Shown here piece by piece: positions 1-9,565 of a stretch of DNA of 64,000 bases; within the stretch, counting starts at the first letter, position 1, and each line of letters opens with the position of its first letter. The notes under the pieces were generated by a model. The model saw nothing but the letters and a program-made list of their open reading frames with translations, had not been told where the DNA came from and made no database searches. The stretch spans positions 142,970-206,969 of the forward strand of contig JAMLHJ010000004.1 in assembly GCA_023957245.1 (NCBI GenBank), written 5' to 3'. Both the position numbers and the translations under genes were made by a program. The stretch is from Chitinophagales bacterium (GTDB taxonomy: Bacteria; Bacteroidota; Bacteroidia; Chitinophagales; JADIYW01).

Positions 1-52
1 TAGGAAATTGTATTTTGTTGTAAAGTTTGAGAATTAGCTAAGAAAATTCCTC

Positions 53-472
53 TTATTGCTTCTCAATGAAAACTTTTATACTCTGAGTAGCGTCTGACAT
101 TGTAATAACAGCATGCTTAGCATCTGTAAAATGGATATTGCTGGTATCTGTCACTCTATACATCTGACTTTTCATGACAAGTGTAGTGTCATTGGGCATC
201 AGCCATGTTCCTTGGTCTTTATCCACAGGTGAATGTTTGTATAGATATGTACTATCTGAATAGGTGTATTCTGAAAACTCTAACATTTTTTGTTTTTGAA
301 TTTTTACACTTTCTTCAAAACCTTTAAGTTCATTTTCAGATAATGGAATTAATAATTCATTTTGATAGTCAATGACTTTCCAAGTGCCTTTGAGGTCATC
401 TTTGGGTTGATGGGAAGATTGACATGAAGAGATTGCCAATAAAATACCCATACTAATCAAAAAAGGTTTCAT
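53..472 (-). CDS. small lipoprotein of unknown function
   Basis: Predicted 139-residue envelope lipoprotein. The N-terminus has a short hydrophobic stretch ending in a lipobox with Cys17 (ISSC). The rest begins DDLKGTWKVIDYQ, which resembles the opening strand of small lipocalin-like or META-like beta-barrel lipoproteins of Bacteroidota; I do not recognise a named family. An upstream in-frame ATG exists at 550, but it lies inside the tRNA-Gly gene, so the ATG at 472, which gives a proper signal peptide, is preferred. The start is only 36 nt after the 3' end of tRNA-Gly with no promoter visible between, so the gene is probably transcribed as the tail of the tRNA operon. Confidence 0.7.
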   Translation of the reverse strand: MKPFLISMGILLAISSCQSSHQPKDDLKGTWKVIDYQNELLIPLSENELKGFEESVKIQKQKMLEFSEYTYSDSTYLYKHSPVDKDQGTWLMPNDTTLVMKSQMYRVTDTSNIHFTDAKHAVITMSDATQSIKVFIEKQ

Positions 473-508
473 AGATGTATATAGATATGGATACTCAAGG
501 AAATTTTG

Positions 509-581
509 AGCGAATGACGAGATTCGAACCCGCGACCCCAACCTTGGCAAGGTTGTGCTCTACCAGCTGAGCTACATTCGC
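509..581 (-). tRNA. tRNA-Gly (anticodon GCC), copy 1
   Basis: A full cloverleaf can be read on the minus strand: acceptor GCGAATG/CATTCGC, anticodon stem CAACC/GGTTG around loop TTGCCAA, and the T arm GGGTTCGAATC. The discriminator base is U, as usual for bacterial tRNA-Gly. CCA is not encoded. It differs from the copy at 727-799 by a compensated base pair in the anticodon stem (A-U here, G-C there). Last tRNA of a Gly-Leu-Gly operon. Confidence 0.96.
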
Positions 582-596
582 AAACTATCAGAAGAG

Positions 597-682
597 TGCC
601 CCAGACGGGAATCGAACCCGTACGAGCTTTTCGGCTCACAGGATTTTAAGTCCTGCGTGTCTACCAGTTCCACCACCAGGGC
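597..682 (-). tRNA. tRNA-Leu (anticodon TAA)
   Basis: Class II tRNA with a long variable arm (GAGCCGAAAAGCTC). The anticodon stem is CAGGA/TCCTG with loop CTTAAAA, giving anticodon UAA. The acceptor pairs GCCCTGG with CTGGGGC using two G-U pairs, discriminator A, no encoded CCA. Middle gene of the three-tRNA operon. Confidence 0.96.
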
Positions 683-726
683 ATTTCTCTTAAAATAAGT
701 ATAAAATTTTATACTCACTTCCAATG

Positions 727-799
<73 letters not shown>

Positions 800-849
800 A
801 TAATATTTTATAGAACTTGCAAAAAAAGTGCTTTCTTTTATTGCGAGTG

Positions 850-880
850 CAAATATACAGTACTTTTCTTTTAATACAAT
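850..880 (-). promoter_or_regulatory. promoter of the tRNA Gly-Leu-Gly operon
   Basis: On the minus strand TATATTTG (850-857) matches the Bacteroidota -7 element TAnnTTTG exactly. ATTG (877-880) lies 19 bases upstream at the -33 position, one mismatch from TTTG. Directly downstream comes CACTCGC, a GC-rich discriminator identical to the one in front of the tRNA-Lys operon at 50444. The predicted start site is about 40 nt before the first tRNA. Confidence 0.7.
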
Positions 881-1074
881 ATCCAAGTGAATGTTTTACA
901 ATGAAATATTTTTATTTTTTCTAGAGAGTAAATAGAAGTTTTTGAATTATTGCTCTAGTTTGTTATTTTCTAAATTAAACTCAGCTATTAATAAAGATTT
1001 TTATATAAAGATGATTTTAGTTTTATTGATATGTTTATTTCCTTTTGTTTGTTATATTTATAAAAATTGCAATA

Positions 1075-2790
1075 ATGAAACATGCTCATCATTTTTCTTT
1101 TTTACTACTATTTGTTTTTCTATTTATTAATATTTCTCTTGGATTTGCACAAGAAGATGAAAAGAATGATGATTGGTGGAAATCGACTACTGTGTATCAA
1201 ATATATCCTCGTTCTTGGTACGATACCAATGAAGATGGGATAGGAGACTTAGAAGGTGTGATTGAAAAATTGGATTATTTGCAAGAAATGGGATATGAAA
1301 CAATATGGATTTCTCCATTTACAGAAAGCCCACAACGAGATTTTGGCTATGATGTAAGCAATTATTATAAAATTTCTCCACAATATGGAACGATGGAGTT
1401 GTTTGAACGATTGCTGGATGAAGTGCATAGTAGAAAGATGAAATTAGTTTTTGACTTGGTGATGAATCATACATCCAACGAACATGAATGGTTCAAAGAA
1501 TCTTCTAGCTCTCGTGACAATCCAAAGGCAGATTGGTATATCTGGAGAGATGGAAGAGGTAAACATGGTACCAAACGCCCCAATAACTGGCGAGCAATGT
1601 CAGGCAATCGAGCTTGGACATATCATCCTGAACGTAAACAATTTTATTATACAGGTTTTCTTCCGTTTCAACCCGACTTGAATTATCACCAACCCGATGT
1701 GAAAAATGCGATGTTTGATGTAGCTAGATTTTGGTTGGACAAAGGAGTAGATGGTTTCCGACTAGATATTATTAGTGCGATTTATGAAGATTCCACTTTG
1801 AGAAGAAATCCTATGAGCATACACATGGTACCTTCAGATAAGTCATTGACAATATTTTTTCAGCATTTGAAACATAATTTCTTGCAAGAAGAAAGTTTTG
1901 AATTTTCTACTGAATTGAGAAATGTGATAGATGAATATGATCACCCCAAAAGGGTATTAATCGGCGAATCTCATGGTAGAGAAGATTTGATACATCGTTT
2001 TTGTTATGATAAGGGCAAAAATGGATTGAACGCTGTGTTTCTTTTTAATGCAGTATCAATGCCATTTAAAGCCAAGAAATATCGAAAAATGACAGAAAAT
2101 TTTGAAAGATATTTTGCCGAACCTTTGGTGCCAACTTTAGTTTTTGCTAACCATGACCGTACACGTACTATTACTCGTTTGGGGGGTAATGTCAATAAGG
2201 CAAAATTGTTGGCTATGTTTCAATTTACTTCCAGAGGTATTCCATTTACTTATTTTGGTGAGGAAATAGGTATTCCTAGAGTGAGGATTCCATTGAAAGA
2301 GGGGAAAGATGCTATTGCTATTCAGAATAGAAAAACACCGCAATTTTTAGTCAATATGTCTATTGAAACTTTGAATAGAGATGAATGTAGAACACCGATG
2401 TTGTGGAACTCTTCTGCTAATGCAGGATTTTCTGCTGCCAATGCCCAACCTTGGCTTCCAGTTGCTGAAAATTTTAAAGAGATTAACGTGGAAAAGCAAA
2501 TGAATGACAAAAATTCTCAATTGAATCTTTTTAAAAATGTAATTCATTTGAGAAGTCAGACTCCAGCATTACATAAAGGCAAACTAGAAATAGCAGATGA
2601 ATATTGCTCAAAAAAAGTTTTTGCTTATTATAGGATTTTTGAGGGTAAAAAGTATTTAGTGGTCTTAAATATGTCTAAATCTGTATTGAAAAATTCATTT
2701 CCAAAGGGACAAATATTATTATCTACCAACAATAATTATAAAGCTGATTTTTTACAAGGTTATGAAGGTCGAATCATCTTGTGTGAATAA
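1075..2790 (+). CDS. secreted GH13 alpha-amylase-family glucosidase
   Basis: Glycoside hydrolase of family 13, most like alpha-glucosidases/oligo-1,6-glucosidases that trim alpha-glucans in the periplasm or at the cell surface. A signal peptide (residues 1-25, cleavage near GFAQ) is followed by the TIM barrel. Conserved regions are visible: DLVMNHTS (127-134), GFRLD with the Asp231 nucleophile, IGES with the acid/base Glu298, and FANHD with Asp361 as transition-state stabiliser. The C-terminal 90 residues form the beta domain. Length 571 aa is normal. The ATG at 1075 is chosen over an earlier one (1045) because it starts the signal peptide. It stands alone: no SusC/SusD pair or other glycan genes are adjacent. 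Substrate specificity cannot be read from the sequence. Confidence 0.9.
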   Translation: MKHAHHFSFLLLFVFLFINISLGFAQEDEKNDDWWKSTTVYQIYPRSWYDTNEDGIGDLEGVIEKLDYLQEMGYETIWISPFTESPQRDFGYDVSNYYKISPQYGTMELFERLLDEVHSRKMKLVFDLVMNHTSNEHEWFKESSSSRDNPKADWYIWRDGRGKHGTKRPNNWRAMSGNRAWTYHPERKQFYYTGFLPFQPDLNYHQPDVKNAMFDVARFWLDKGVDGFRLDIISAIYEDSTLRRNPMSIHMVPSDKSLTIFFQHLKHNFLQEESFEFSTELRNVIDEYDHPKRVLIGESHGREDLIHRFCYDKGKNGLNAVFLFNAVSMPFKAKKYRKMTENFERYFAEPLVPTLVFANHDRTRTITRLGGNVNKAKLLAMFQFTSRGIPFTYFGEEIGIPRVRIPLKEGKDAIAIQNRKTPQFLVNMSIETLNRDECRTPMLWNSSANAGFSAANAQPWLPVAENFKEINVEKQMNDKNSQLNLFKNVIHLRSQTPALHKGKLEIADEYCSKKVFAYYRIFEGKKYLVVLNMSKSVLKNSFPKGQILLSTNNNYKADFLQGYEGRIILCE

Positions 2791-2833
2791 TAAAACCTAG
2801 GTTCAATTAACAAAAGACACAATAGTCAACTTT

Positions 2834-3946
2834 TTATTTTAATATTTGTCGCATTTGAATGGAGAGGTTGAGTAGTGCAATCTTAGCATTGGCATTTCTT
2901 TCAATATGGTAAGCTGTATCTTCAATTAATGGGATGAGATGATAAAGATTATCGTGAGAGATATATTTTTTAAGTGCTTGAACTACAGGTATTTCACTTT
3001 TTGAAACGTGTGGTGCCAATACATTATCAGTGTATTTTGATGCCAAAGATTCTCTAAATATATTGATGGTATATTCAAAAAACTTTTTTAAATACTCTCG
3101 ACTTTTGTCATGTTTGTTTTCAGTCCACTTTAATAAGTCTGAAGATGGGCCACGCATACAAAATATCATCCATTCTTTTAAATCTTCACCAAAGGATTCG
3201 AGTTCATTTTCGATAAGTTGTTGAGCTTTTCTATAATTGCCATTAGCAATATAAGCATATTCTTGAGCCAATTCATGGGATGCCTGAAACTGACTGATAA
3301 GGTTCTCAGTGATATCTTCATCACTCAAAGCATTGATTTTGACAATTTGAGTTCTTGAAACTACGGTAGGAAGGATAGCTTCCAAGTTTTCGGCAATAAG
3401 GATAATGATTGTTTTTTCTGGTGGCTCTTCAAAGATTTTTAGCAGTGTATTGCCCACTTCGCCAAGATTTTCAGCCATCCATACAATCTGGATTTTATAT
3501 CCGCCTTCAAAAGATTTCAGGTAAAGTGTATTGATGATTTGACTAGCTTCTTCTCTAGTAATATTTCCCATCTTAATATCTTTACTGATACTTTGTAGCC
3601 ATTCGTATTCAGTGGTATATGGATTGCTCATTATCTGAGTACGCCATTCTTTGATATAATCTGCGCTAATGGGAGGCCTTGAATCTTTTTTTATGACGGG
3701 ATAAGTCATGTGGATATCTGGATGGATAAGCTTTTGAGATTTTATACACGAAGAACATTTTCCACAGCTATCGGTATCACTTTTTTGTTCACAAACCAAA
3801 TATTGAGCGAAAGCAAGTGCTATCGGCAAACCTCCAGCTCCAGCTTGGCTTAAAAACAACTGTGCATGTGGTATCCTTTTTTCAGATACCATCTGAATCA
3901 AATGTTTTTTTACATCTTTTAAGCCGACTACTTGACTGAATTGCAT
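2834..3946 (-). CDS. holB: DNA polymerase III subunit delta'
   Basis: Clamp-loader subunit delta', which with gamma/tau and delta loads the sliding clamp during replication. The 370-residue protein shows the family order: an N-terminal AAA-like domain with a degraded P-loop (QAGAGGLP, no Lys, so it should not hydrolyse ATP), a zinc module with Cys52, Cys61, Cys64 and Cys67, the motif LLKIFEEPP, and the SRTQ segment expected for the arginine-finger region. The C-terminal third is the helical collar domain. It is last in a minus-strand run after tamB and the metallo-beta-lactamase-like gene, with a 63-bp gap. The start fits the family N-terminus (Q-V-VGL-x-VKKHL). Confidence 0.9.
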   Translation of the reverse strand: MQFSQVVGLKDVKKHLIQMVSEKRIPHAQLFLSQAGAGGLPIALAFAQYLVCEQKSDTDSCGKCSSCIKSQKLIHPDIHMTYPVIKKDSRPPISADYIKEWRTQIMSNPYTTEYEWLQSISKDIKMGNITREEASQIINTLYLKSFEGGYKIQIVWMAENLGEVGNTLLKIFEEPPEKTIIILIAENLEAILPTVVSRTQIVKINALSDEDITENLISQFQASHELAQEYAYIANGNYRKAQQLIENELESFGEDLKEWMIFCMRGPSSDLLKWTENKHDKSREYLKKFFEYTINIFRESLASKYTDNVLAPHVSKSEIPVVQALKKYISHDNLYHLIPLIEDTAYHIERNANAKIALLNLSIQMRQILK

Positions 3947-4009
3947 TTTACAAATATAGAATTAATGAGCTAAATAAATAGGTAGTAAAATCAATATCCC
4001 TATTCTCTG

Positions 4010-4747
4010 TTATTTGAATAGCATAATTGTATAATCAAGTAGTTGTTTGTTTCCAAATTTTCCATGTCCAGGAACTATAACTTTTACGTTTGGATATTCC
4101 TTTTTCACTCTTTCAACAGTAGTTGACCAATCCTTAACATTTGCATCAGCTAAATAACCTTTTGTTGCGTTCATTTCCTTTATCAAACAACCTCCAAACA
4201 TAACATTTTCACTAGGAAAATATCCAATAATATTATCTCTTGTATGTCCTTCACCTAGAAATATGGCTACCACTTTTTTGTTGCCCACTTTCAGTACTAA
4301 AGAATCTCTAAAGCTATTTTTAGGAACTACAAAATTGCTTTCTTTAGCGAATTCAATGGTCTTAAAATAAGCATAGGAAGGTATGTTTCTGTCCTCAAAT
4401 ACTTTTAATCCGCCTAAACAATCAGGATGAAAGTGTGTAGGAATCACAGCGTTTATTTTACAATGAAGAGTATCTGAAATCCATTTAATTAATTCTTCTG
4501 AACTTTTGTCGTTTGCTGGTGTGTTAAAAATAACAACCTCATTGTTATCTCTTACAATTAAACCATTTCCAGGAACAACTCCATAATCCTTTGTTTGTAA
4601 AAATGAGGTAATTTCAAATGCGTTTTCAGAAACTTGAGTAATTATTAAATCATTTGATTGATGAACAATTTGATTTGTTGGATTTTTAAGAGTACTACAA
4701 CTTAGAATGACCGTTGAAAATATGAGAATTGCGATAATGTTCTTCAT
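4010..4747 (-). CDS. subclass B1-like metallo-beta-lactamase, lipoprotein
   Basis: Zinc hydrolase of the metallo-beta-lactamase fold, 245 aa, with a lipoprotein signal (lipobox ILSC, Cys17), so predicted to be membrane-anchored in the periplasm. All B1 zinc ligands are present: His105, His107 and Asp109 in HFHPDC, His168 in GEGHT, Cys187 in FGGC, and His228 in PGHG. Lys190, three residues after the Cys, matches the substrate-carboxylate Lys of B1 enzymes. The HxHxDC-GGL arrangement recalls the CcrA/CfiA group of Bacteroides. Differences: a Tyr sits where many B1 enzymes have Asn233, and Asn replaces the usual Asp in the xDTP motif (FNTP). By family knowledge these enzymes hydrolyse beta-lactams including carbapenems; whether this one does is inference. 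It lies 62 bp after tamB, possibly co-transcribed. Confidence 0.85.
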   Translation of the reverse strand: MKNIIAILIFSTVILSCSTLKNPTNQIVHQSNDLIITQVSENAFEITSFLQTKDYGVVPGNGLIVRDNNEVVIFNTPANDKSSEELIKWISDTLHCKINAVIPTHFHPDCLGGLKVFEDRNIPSYAYFKTIEFAKESNFVVPKNSFRDSLVLKVGNKKVVAIFLGEGHTRDNIIGYFPSENVMFGGCLIKEMNATKGYLADANVKDWSTTVERVKKEYPNVKVIVPGHGKFGNKQLLDYTIMLFK

Positions 4748-4809
4748 TCGTCTATGTTATTTATTTGTATATCTACCAACTCTTCAATTGATAGCAAAAA
4801 ATGAAATGA

Positions 4810-7800
4810 TTATTTATTTTTCACCTTCTTCTTTTTATTCTCGTCAGGTTTAAAAAGTTGTAAGAATTTATCCACTTCTTTTTGGTAAGTAATGCCTATT
4901 CCAGATTTGAGATAACTTTCATTTTCTAATCTGATGATAGTGTTGTCATATCTAGAATATACTTTGGCTCTTATTCGTCCATCTTCGGTAATTAAATATT
5001 CTATTTCAACATCGCCTACAAAGCCTGTGTTGTTTTGCTGAAGCTGAATATTTTCTCTGTTGCCATATTGTACATCACCTCCAAGATTGATTATCAATCT
5101 ATCATTATTGAGTTTTTGTGTTACACGAATACCTGTATTGTCTGTACCTTGATTGATAGCTACTTCAGCTCCTGGAATAAGCATACTGAGGGCATCATTG
5201 ACGTATTCAGATATTTTTGCATTAAAGAACTCACTTAATGTAGTTATTGCTAAATCTACACCAATTGTTCCTGCTTGTGCGTTGTTTGTATTTTGTAGAT
5301 TTAAAAATCTATTGAATAATATCAGTCCAAATGCTTGAGTATTGACTTGTGCTGGGTCATTATTGATTCTGTCAATTACTGCATTTAATTCGTCTGGAAT
5401 ACTGCTTTGCCCTGATGGAGGAGCCAATTCAAATTTTATATCTGTCTCTGAAAGTGTTCCTCCAATTTTGAGTACAACATCCACAGGGAATCTTTTGTTG
5501 CGGAGATTGGAAGTCGAATCCACGATATCATTCATGCTTACTCTTGAGCTATAAATGGCATCAACATTCATTTTAGCGTCCATTACATCACCATTCCAAG
5601 AGATAGTACTTCCATTTTTTATGCTGAATTTCTTATTGACAATCTCTTGTTGTGAAAAAAGATAATCACCTGAAGTTGCTACATAATCACCAAACATCTG
5701 CATGCTATTTGGGCTGATGATGAGTTGAAGTTCACCATTTCCCCTAGCTCTTATGACATCATTTTTGGCATAATCGAGATACATTTTTAATAATGCATCT
5801 TGAGTCGCATTGATATTCATTTCAAGATTGATGCTTGAAGGTGTTGATTGTTCTTTCTTAATATCAATATGGGTAGTATCTTTCAACTTGCTTCTATCAG
5901 TAAATTTGACAAAGTCATATAATTGGTCACCACTTGTACCTGCTACAACTATGTTGAATTCGGTATTAGGTAAGGTTTTGGCGGTGATATCCATATTGAT
6001 ATTATTCAGTGGACCATTGATATTGACAGTTCCAGAGGCATATACTTTACCGAAAAAATCAGGGTTGTCTTTATACTTTGTATTTAAGAAATTAAATTTA
6101 TCTGTAATCAATTGAGCTTGTACAGACATATCTTGAAAGTTGTGATGTTCAAGTTTTGCTTTTAAAGTGGCTTTGTTGTTGAACTCATCCATTAGGGTAA
6201 TAGATTTGTCAAAAAGTCCCCCTTTGTAAAACTCGATACTTCTTGGTTTGAGTACGATATCCTCATTGGCAAATTTCAAAGTTGTTCCTAAGAAATTTAC
6301 TTTAAGTGATGCTGTATCAATAATACTTGCCTTACCATCTAATGCAATATCTTTAAATGAACCTCCTACATGGATTTTGCCTTTTGCAAATGCATGCAAA
6401 TTGGATATTTCGCTTCCTAAAATAATAGGGAATGACAAGAATTTTAAACTGACTTTTGGAAATTCAACATCCAAATCTATTGGAGCACTTGCTTGTTTAT
6501 TAGTAGAATAGTTTCCTTTTAAAGAAATATCATAATCGTTGTCTTTGATAAATCCATCAATATTCAAATTTTGGTCTTTGTCTGATAACTTAGCAATCAG
6601 TTTGATAGAGTCGATTTCTTCTTCATAAATATTGAGGTGGCGTAAAATGATATCTCCATCCACTTCTGGAGATTTTAAAGCATTTTTTAATCTCAGATTC
6701 GCATCTAAAAAACCACTTTTTATAATCTTTGTAGAATCTATAATCTGTGCCAAATCGGCAATATCCAGCTTCTCAATTTTCACAAACGCATCGGAGAGAT
6801 TTTGCCTGTTTTCTATTGAAATTTTCTGCTCACCTTGTTGTAATGCAAAATTATTCAGTTGAATGATAGAGTCAATAATAATGATATTGTTGGTAGGATT
6901 GATTACCCAGTTTTTATTATTGATTTTGATACGAGAGCGAGGAAATCTGATATTGGTGGTATCATCAGAAAAATTGACTACAGTTATCAGTTCTAAATTA
7001 TTTTTAGCTGTATCGTTTTCTACTCTTAATTTGCTATAAAATCCAGAAAGGTTTGTTGTCGCTCCAAGATGGATATTGTTGAATACTGTATTGCCAATTC
7101 CTATTTTATTGAGACTGCTGGTTACAATTAGAGAGTCGTTTCTGTCAAAAACATTTGCTTTGAACAGATGTAGTTTCATATTGTCATAATTCAACGAATC
7201 TATGATAAGATTGAGGTTGGCTTTTTCTTTCTCGCTGTTATAAGTTCCTTTAAGAGTAATGTCTGAAAAGCTTTTGATTTTTGGATCAATAAGAGCGGCT
7301 ACACCAATATCTTTAGAGATTTGAATATTCATTTCCAAATCTTGAGGGAATATGAGGTCGTCTAATTTTTCTAAACCTGGAGACTTTAATAGGGTTGTAT
7401 GTTTAGACAAGAAAAATTGCAATGAGGCAGGTAGTTTAATAGGGTCAAAATAGCCTTTCATATACCCATTTATTTCTTCTGAATTAATGGTATATTCCTT
7501 GAACTCTCCAAATTTTTCCAAACAAATCAATAAGTCTGATAAGTTGACATCATATTGATTATCAACAAGGCGTATGTTGGCTAAATGTGCTTGACCAGTG
7601 AGATTATTTATATCTTTACCTTCAAACTGGAAATTACCTTCTACACTGACAATGAGTTTATTGGGGATAAATTTGAGTTGTTGCAAGTCAGCTTTATCCA
7701 ATTTAGCATAAAAATTATAAATCGGTTTTTCTGGATTGTTTAAATCAACTAATCCATTGAAATCTAAAGCAGCACATTCATCTATCAATTTTACATTTCC

Positions 7801-9531
7801 TTCAAATTTTTTGTTGGAGATATTACCATTTAATACAATGTCTTTATACTTATAATAGTTGAATTCGACATTGGATATCTTTCCTTTGACTGAAGCATTC
7901 AGATGGTCTAAGTCAAATCCACTTCCATCAATATCCAAATCAAATGCGATATTGTCAAGCTTATCTGTTTTAATGATATTGGCCAGTTTTATTCCTTGCG
8001 ATTTTACTGTGCCTCGATAGATGGGAGCACCTGTTTTGGGAAATTTGAGATAAGTGTTAGCAATTATATTTCCGATATCAGTTTGCAAATCCAATTGTGC
8101 ATTAAAGTCTTTGATGTAACCCTTATAACTTCCTTTTCCACGAATATTGCCTAAACCATCCAATTCTTTAGGAAGTTTGACATAAGATACAATCGATTTG
8201 ACTTCGTCACTTCTAGTTTTGAGTTGGCGGATATTAGCATCAATATACATCAAGTCTGGGTCGGGTATTCCTTTCATTTTGACATCACCTAATATCTCAG
8301 TGTGTTGATTGGCTCTAATAACCAAATTTTTTGCAGAAAAATCAGCGACTGTACCATCAAATTGACCTGATACAAATGCATTGGGAACATATTGTTGTGC
8401 TACTCTTGCCCATACTCCGACATCATTCCCATTGGATCGGACTTCTTGGAGATCGGCTTTGATATGTACTTTGTTGAGAAAATCTCCAAAATCTCCGAAG
8501 TTTTCAAAATCAAGTGTTGCATTACCTTTTACGACAGATTGATTATAATTGACTAATAAATTTTCACCAACAATTTGATTGTCTTTGAGTTGCCCTTTTA
8601 AGCTCAATTGAGTTAGATTCACATCATTAGCTTTAGATCTTGCTGCCACTTGATGAATATTGACAGACATAGTACTATCCCATTTGAAATCTGAAATTCC
8701 CACTTGAATACTATCAACATCAAACCATGTAAATTCAAACCCTTCTTTTGAATACGTTCGCTCATGAGTATGGTCATGCATGCCGAAATGTCCATTGGTT
8801 AATTGAAGTTCATTGACAAGCAAATTCAGTCCCATATTGACTTTGAAAGGTTCAGAAGATGTGGTGTCATCATCTTTCTTATAAGTTGTCAAGACATAAT
8901 AGGGTTGATCAATGGCAATTTTGTCTATATTAAAATTTAATGTACCAATATCAATATCTTTGACATCTACCTCAAGAGAACCTAGTTTTATTTGATGTCC
9001 TTGACCGACCATTTTGTCGTCAAAAACAACTGCTATATCTGTAAGATTTATTTTTTTGATGCGAATATCAATAGGAGAGCTAGAAGATTTCTTTTTCTTT
9101 GGAGTTGTTTTGGGTTCACCAGCAAAAGCATCTAATAAAAACTGATAGTTAAATGTGCTATCATTTTCAGTTCTATAAATATTGGCTCTGACACCTTCTA
9201 AGGAAAGGTCATTAAAATGAAATTTTGAAGTAAATGGATTGAAATACGATAGTTTAGAATCTAAGTTTCTAATATATGCTAATGTATCGCCGTTTTTATC
9301 TTCTACAAATACGTCACCTAGAGAAACAGTTCTGAAAAATTTTATACTTACATGACCTACAGATAACTCTGTTCCAGTTTTCTCTGATAAATAGTGAGTG
9401 GCTTTTCCTACTAGCCATGTCTGTACGCTCTCTTGTTGAATGACAAAAAATAATAAAAGTACAAATGCAAGTATAGATACTAGAAATATTCCTAGTCCAT
9501 TGAAGATGTATTTTATAATTTTGCTGAACAA
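4810..9531 (-). CDS. tamB: TamB-like translocation/assembly module protein
   Basis: Giant AsmA/TamB-family protein (1573 aa) that bridges inner and outer membrane and is linked to outer-membrane protein assembly or lipid transport. A single N-terminal membrane anchor (about residues 10-32) precedes a long beta-rich repetitive region typical of a lipid-binding beta-groove. The C-terminal 400 residues match the TamB domain (DUF490): GNGELQLIISPNS, GDYLFSQQ and ALSMLIPGAEVAINQG. The start is a TTG at 9531, forced because an in-frame TAA lies two codons upstream and no ATG occurs near the N-terminus. It is divergent from tsaD with only 34 bp between starts. Confidence 0.93.
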   Translation of the reverse strand: MFSKIIKYIFNGLGIFLVSILAFVLLLFFVIQQESVQTWLVGKATHYLSEKTGTELSVGHVSIKFFRTVSLGDVFVEDKNGDTLAYIRNLDSKLSYFNPFTSKFHFNDLSLEGVRANIYRTENDSTFNYQFLLDAFAGEPKTTPKKKKSSSSPIDIRIKKINLTDIAVVFDDKMVGQGHQIKLGSLEVDVKDIDIGTLNFNIDKIAIDQPYYVLTTYKKDDDTTSSEPFKVNMGLNLLVNELQLTNGHFGMHDHTHERTYSKEGFEFTWFDVDSIQVGISDFKWDSTMSVNIHQVAARSKANDVNLTQLSLKGQLKDNQIVGENLLVNYNQSVVKGNATLDFENFGDFGDFLNKVHIKADLQEVRSNGNDVGVWARVAQQYVPNAFVSGQFDGTVADFSAKNLVIRANQHTEILGDVKMKGIPDPDLMYIDANIRQLKTRSDEVKSIVSYVKLPKELDGLGNIRGKGSYKGYIKDFNAQLDLQTDIGNIIANTYLKFPKTGAPIYRGTVKSQGIKLANIIKTDKLDNIAFDLDIDGSGFDLDHLNASVKGKISNVEFNYYKYKDIVLNGNISNKKFEGNVKLIDECAALDFNGLVDLNNPEKPIYNFYAKLDKADLQQLKFIPNKLIVSVEGNFQFEGKDINNLTGQAHLANIRLVDNQYDVNLSDLLICLEKFGEFKEYTINSEEINGYMKGYFDPIKLPASLQFFLSKHTTLLKSPGLEKLDDLIFPQDLEMNIQISKDIGVAALIDPKIKSFSDITLKGTYNSEKEKANLNLIIDSLNYDNMKLHLFKANVFDRNDSLIVTSSLNKIGIGNTVFNNIHLGATTNLSGFYSKLRVENDTAKNNLELITVVNFSDDTTNIRFPRSRIKINNKNWVINPTNNIIIIDSIIQLNNFALQQGEQKISIENRQNLSDAFVKIEKLDIADLAQIIDSTKIIKSGFLDANLRLKNALKSPEVDGDIILRHLNIYEEEIDSIKLIAKLSDKDQNLNIDGFIKDNDYDISLKGNYSTNKQASAPIDLDVEFPKVSLKFLSFPIILGSEISNLHAFAKGKIHVGGSFKDIALDGKASIIDTASLKVNFLGTTLKFANEDIVLKPRSIEFYKGGLFDKSITLMDEFNNKATLKAKLEHHNFQDMSVQAQLITDKFNFLNTKYKDNPDFFGKVYASGTVNINGPLNNINMDITAKTLPNTEFNIVVAGTSGDQLYDFVKFTDRSKLKDTTHIDIKKEQSTPSSINLEMNINATQDALLKMYLDYAKNDVIRARGNGELQLIISPNSMQMFGDYVATSGDYLFSQQEIVNKKFSIKNGSTISWNGDVMDAKMNVDAIYSSRVSMNDIVDSTSNLRNKRFPVDVVLKIGGTLSETDIKFELAPPSGQSSIPDELNAVIDRINNDPAQVNTQAFGLILFNRFLNLQNTNNAQAGTIGVDLAITTLSEFFNAKISEYVNDALSMLIPGAEVAINQGTDNTGIRVTQKLNNDRLIINLGGDVQYGNRENIQLQQNNTGFVGDVEIEYLITEDGRIRAKVYSRYDNTIIRLENESYLKSGIGITYQKEVDKFLQLFKPDENKKKKVKNK

Positions 9532-9565
9532 TTTTTATAATTTAAGGTCAAAAATAATCTAATCT

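Noticed and set aside
942..1130. plus-strand frame of 62 codons upstream of the glucosidase gene
   Set aside because: It overlaps the leader and first codons of the glucosidase gene in another frame and has no family-like features.
4010..4747. glyoxalase II or RNase-type metallo-beta-lactamase-fold protein
   Set aside because: The FGGC Cys ligand, following Lys and the HxHxDC motif are those of B1 lactamases; glyoxalase II has a THxHxDH motif.
4810..9531. many short plus-strand frames inside tamB
   Set aside because: They are antisense shadows of a long, well-matched gene without their own signals.
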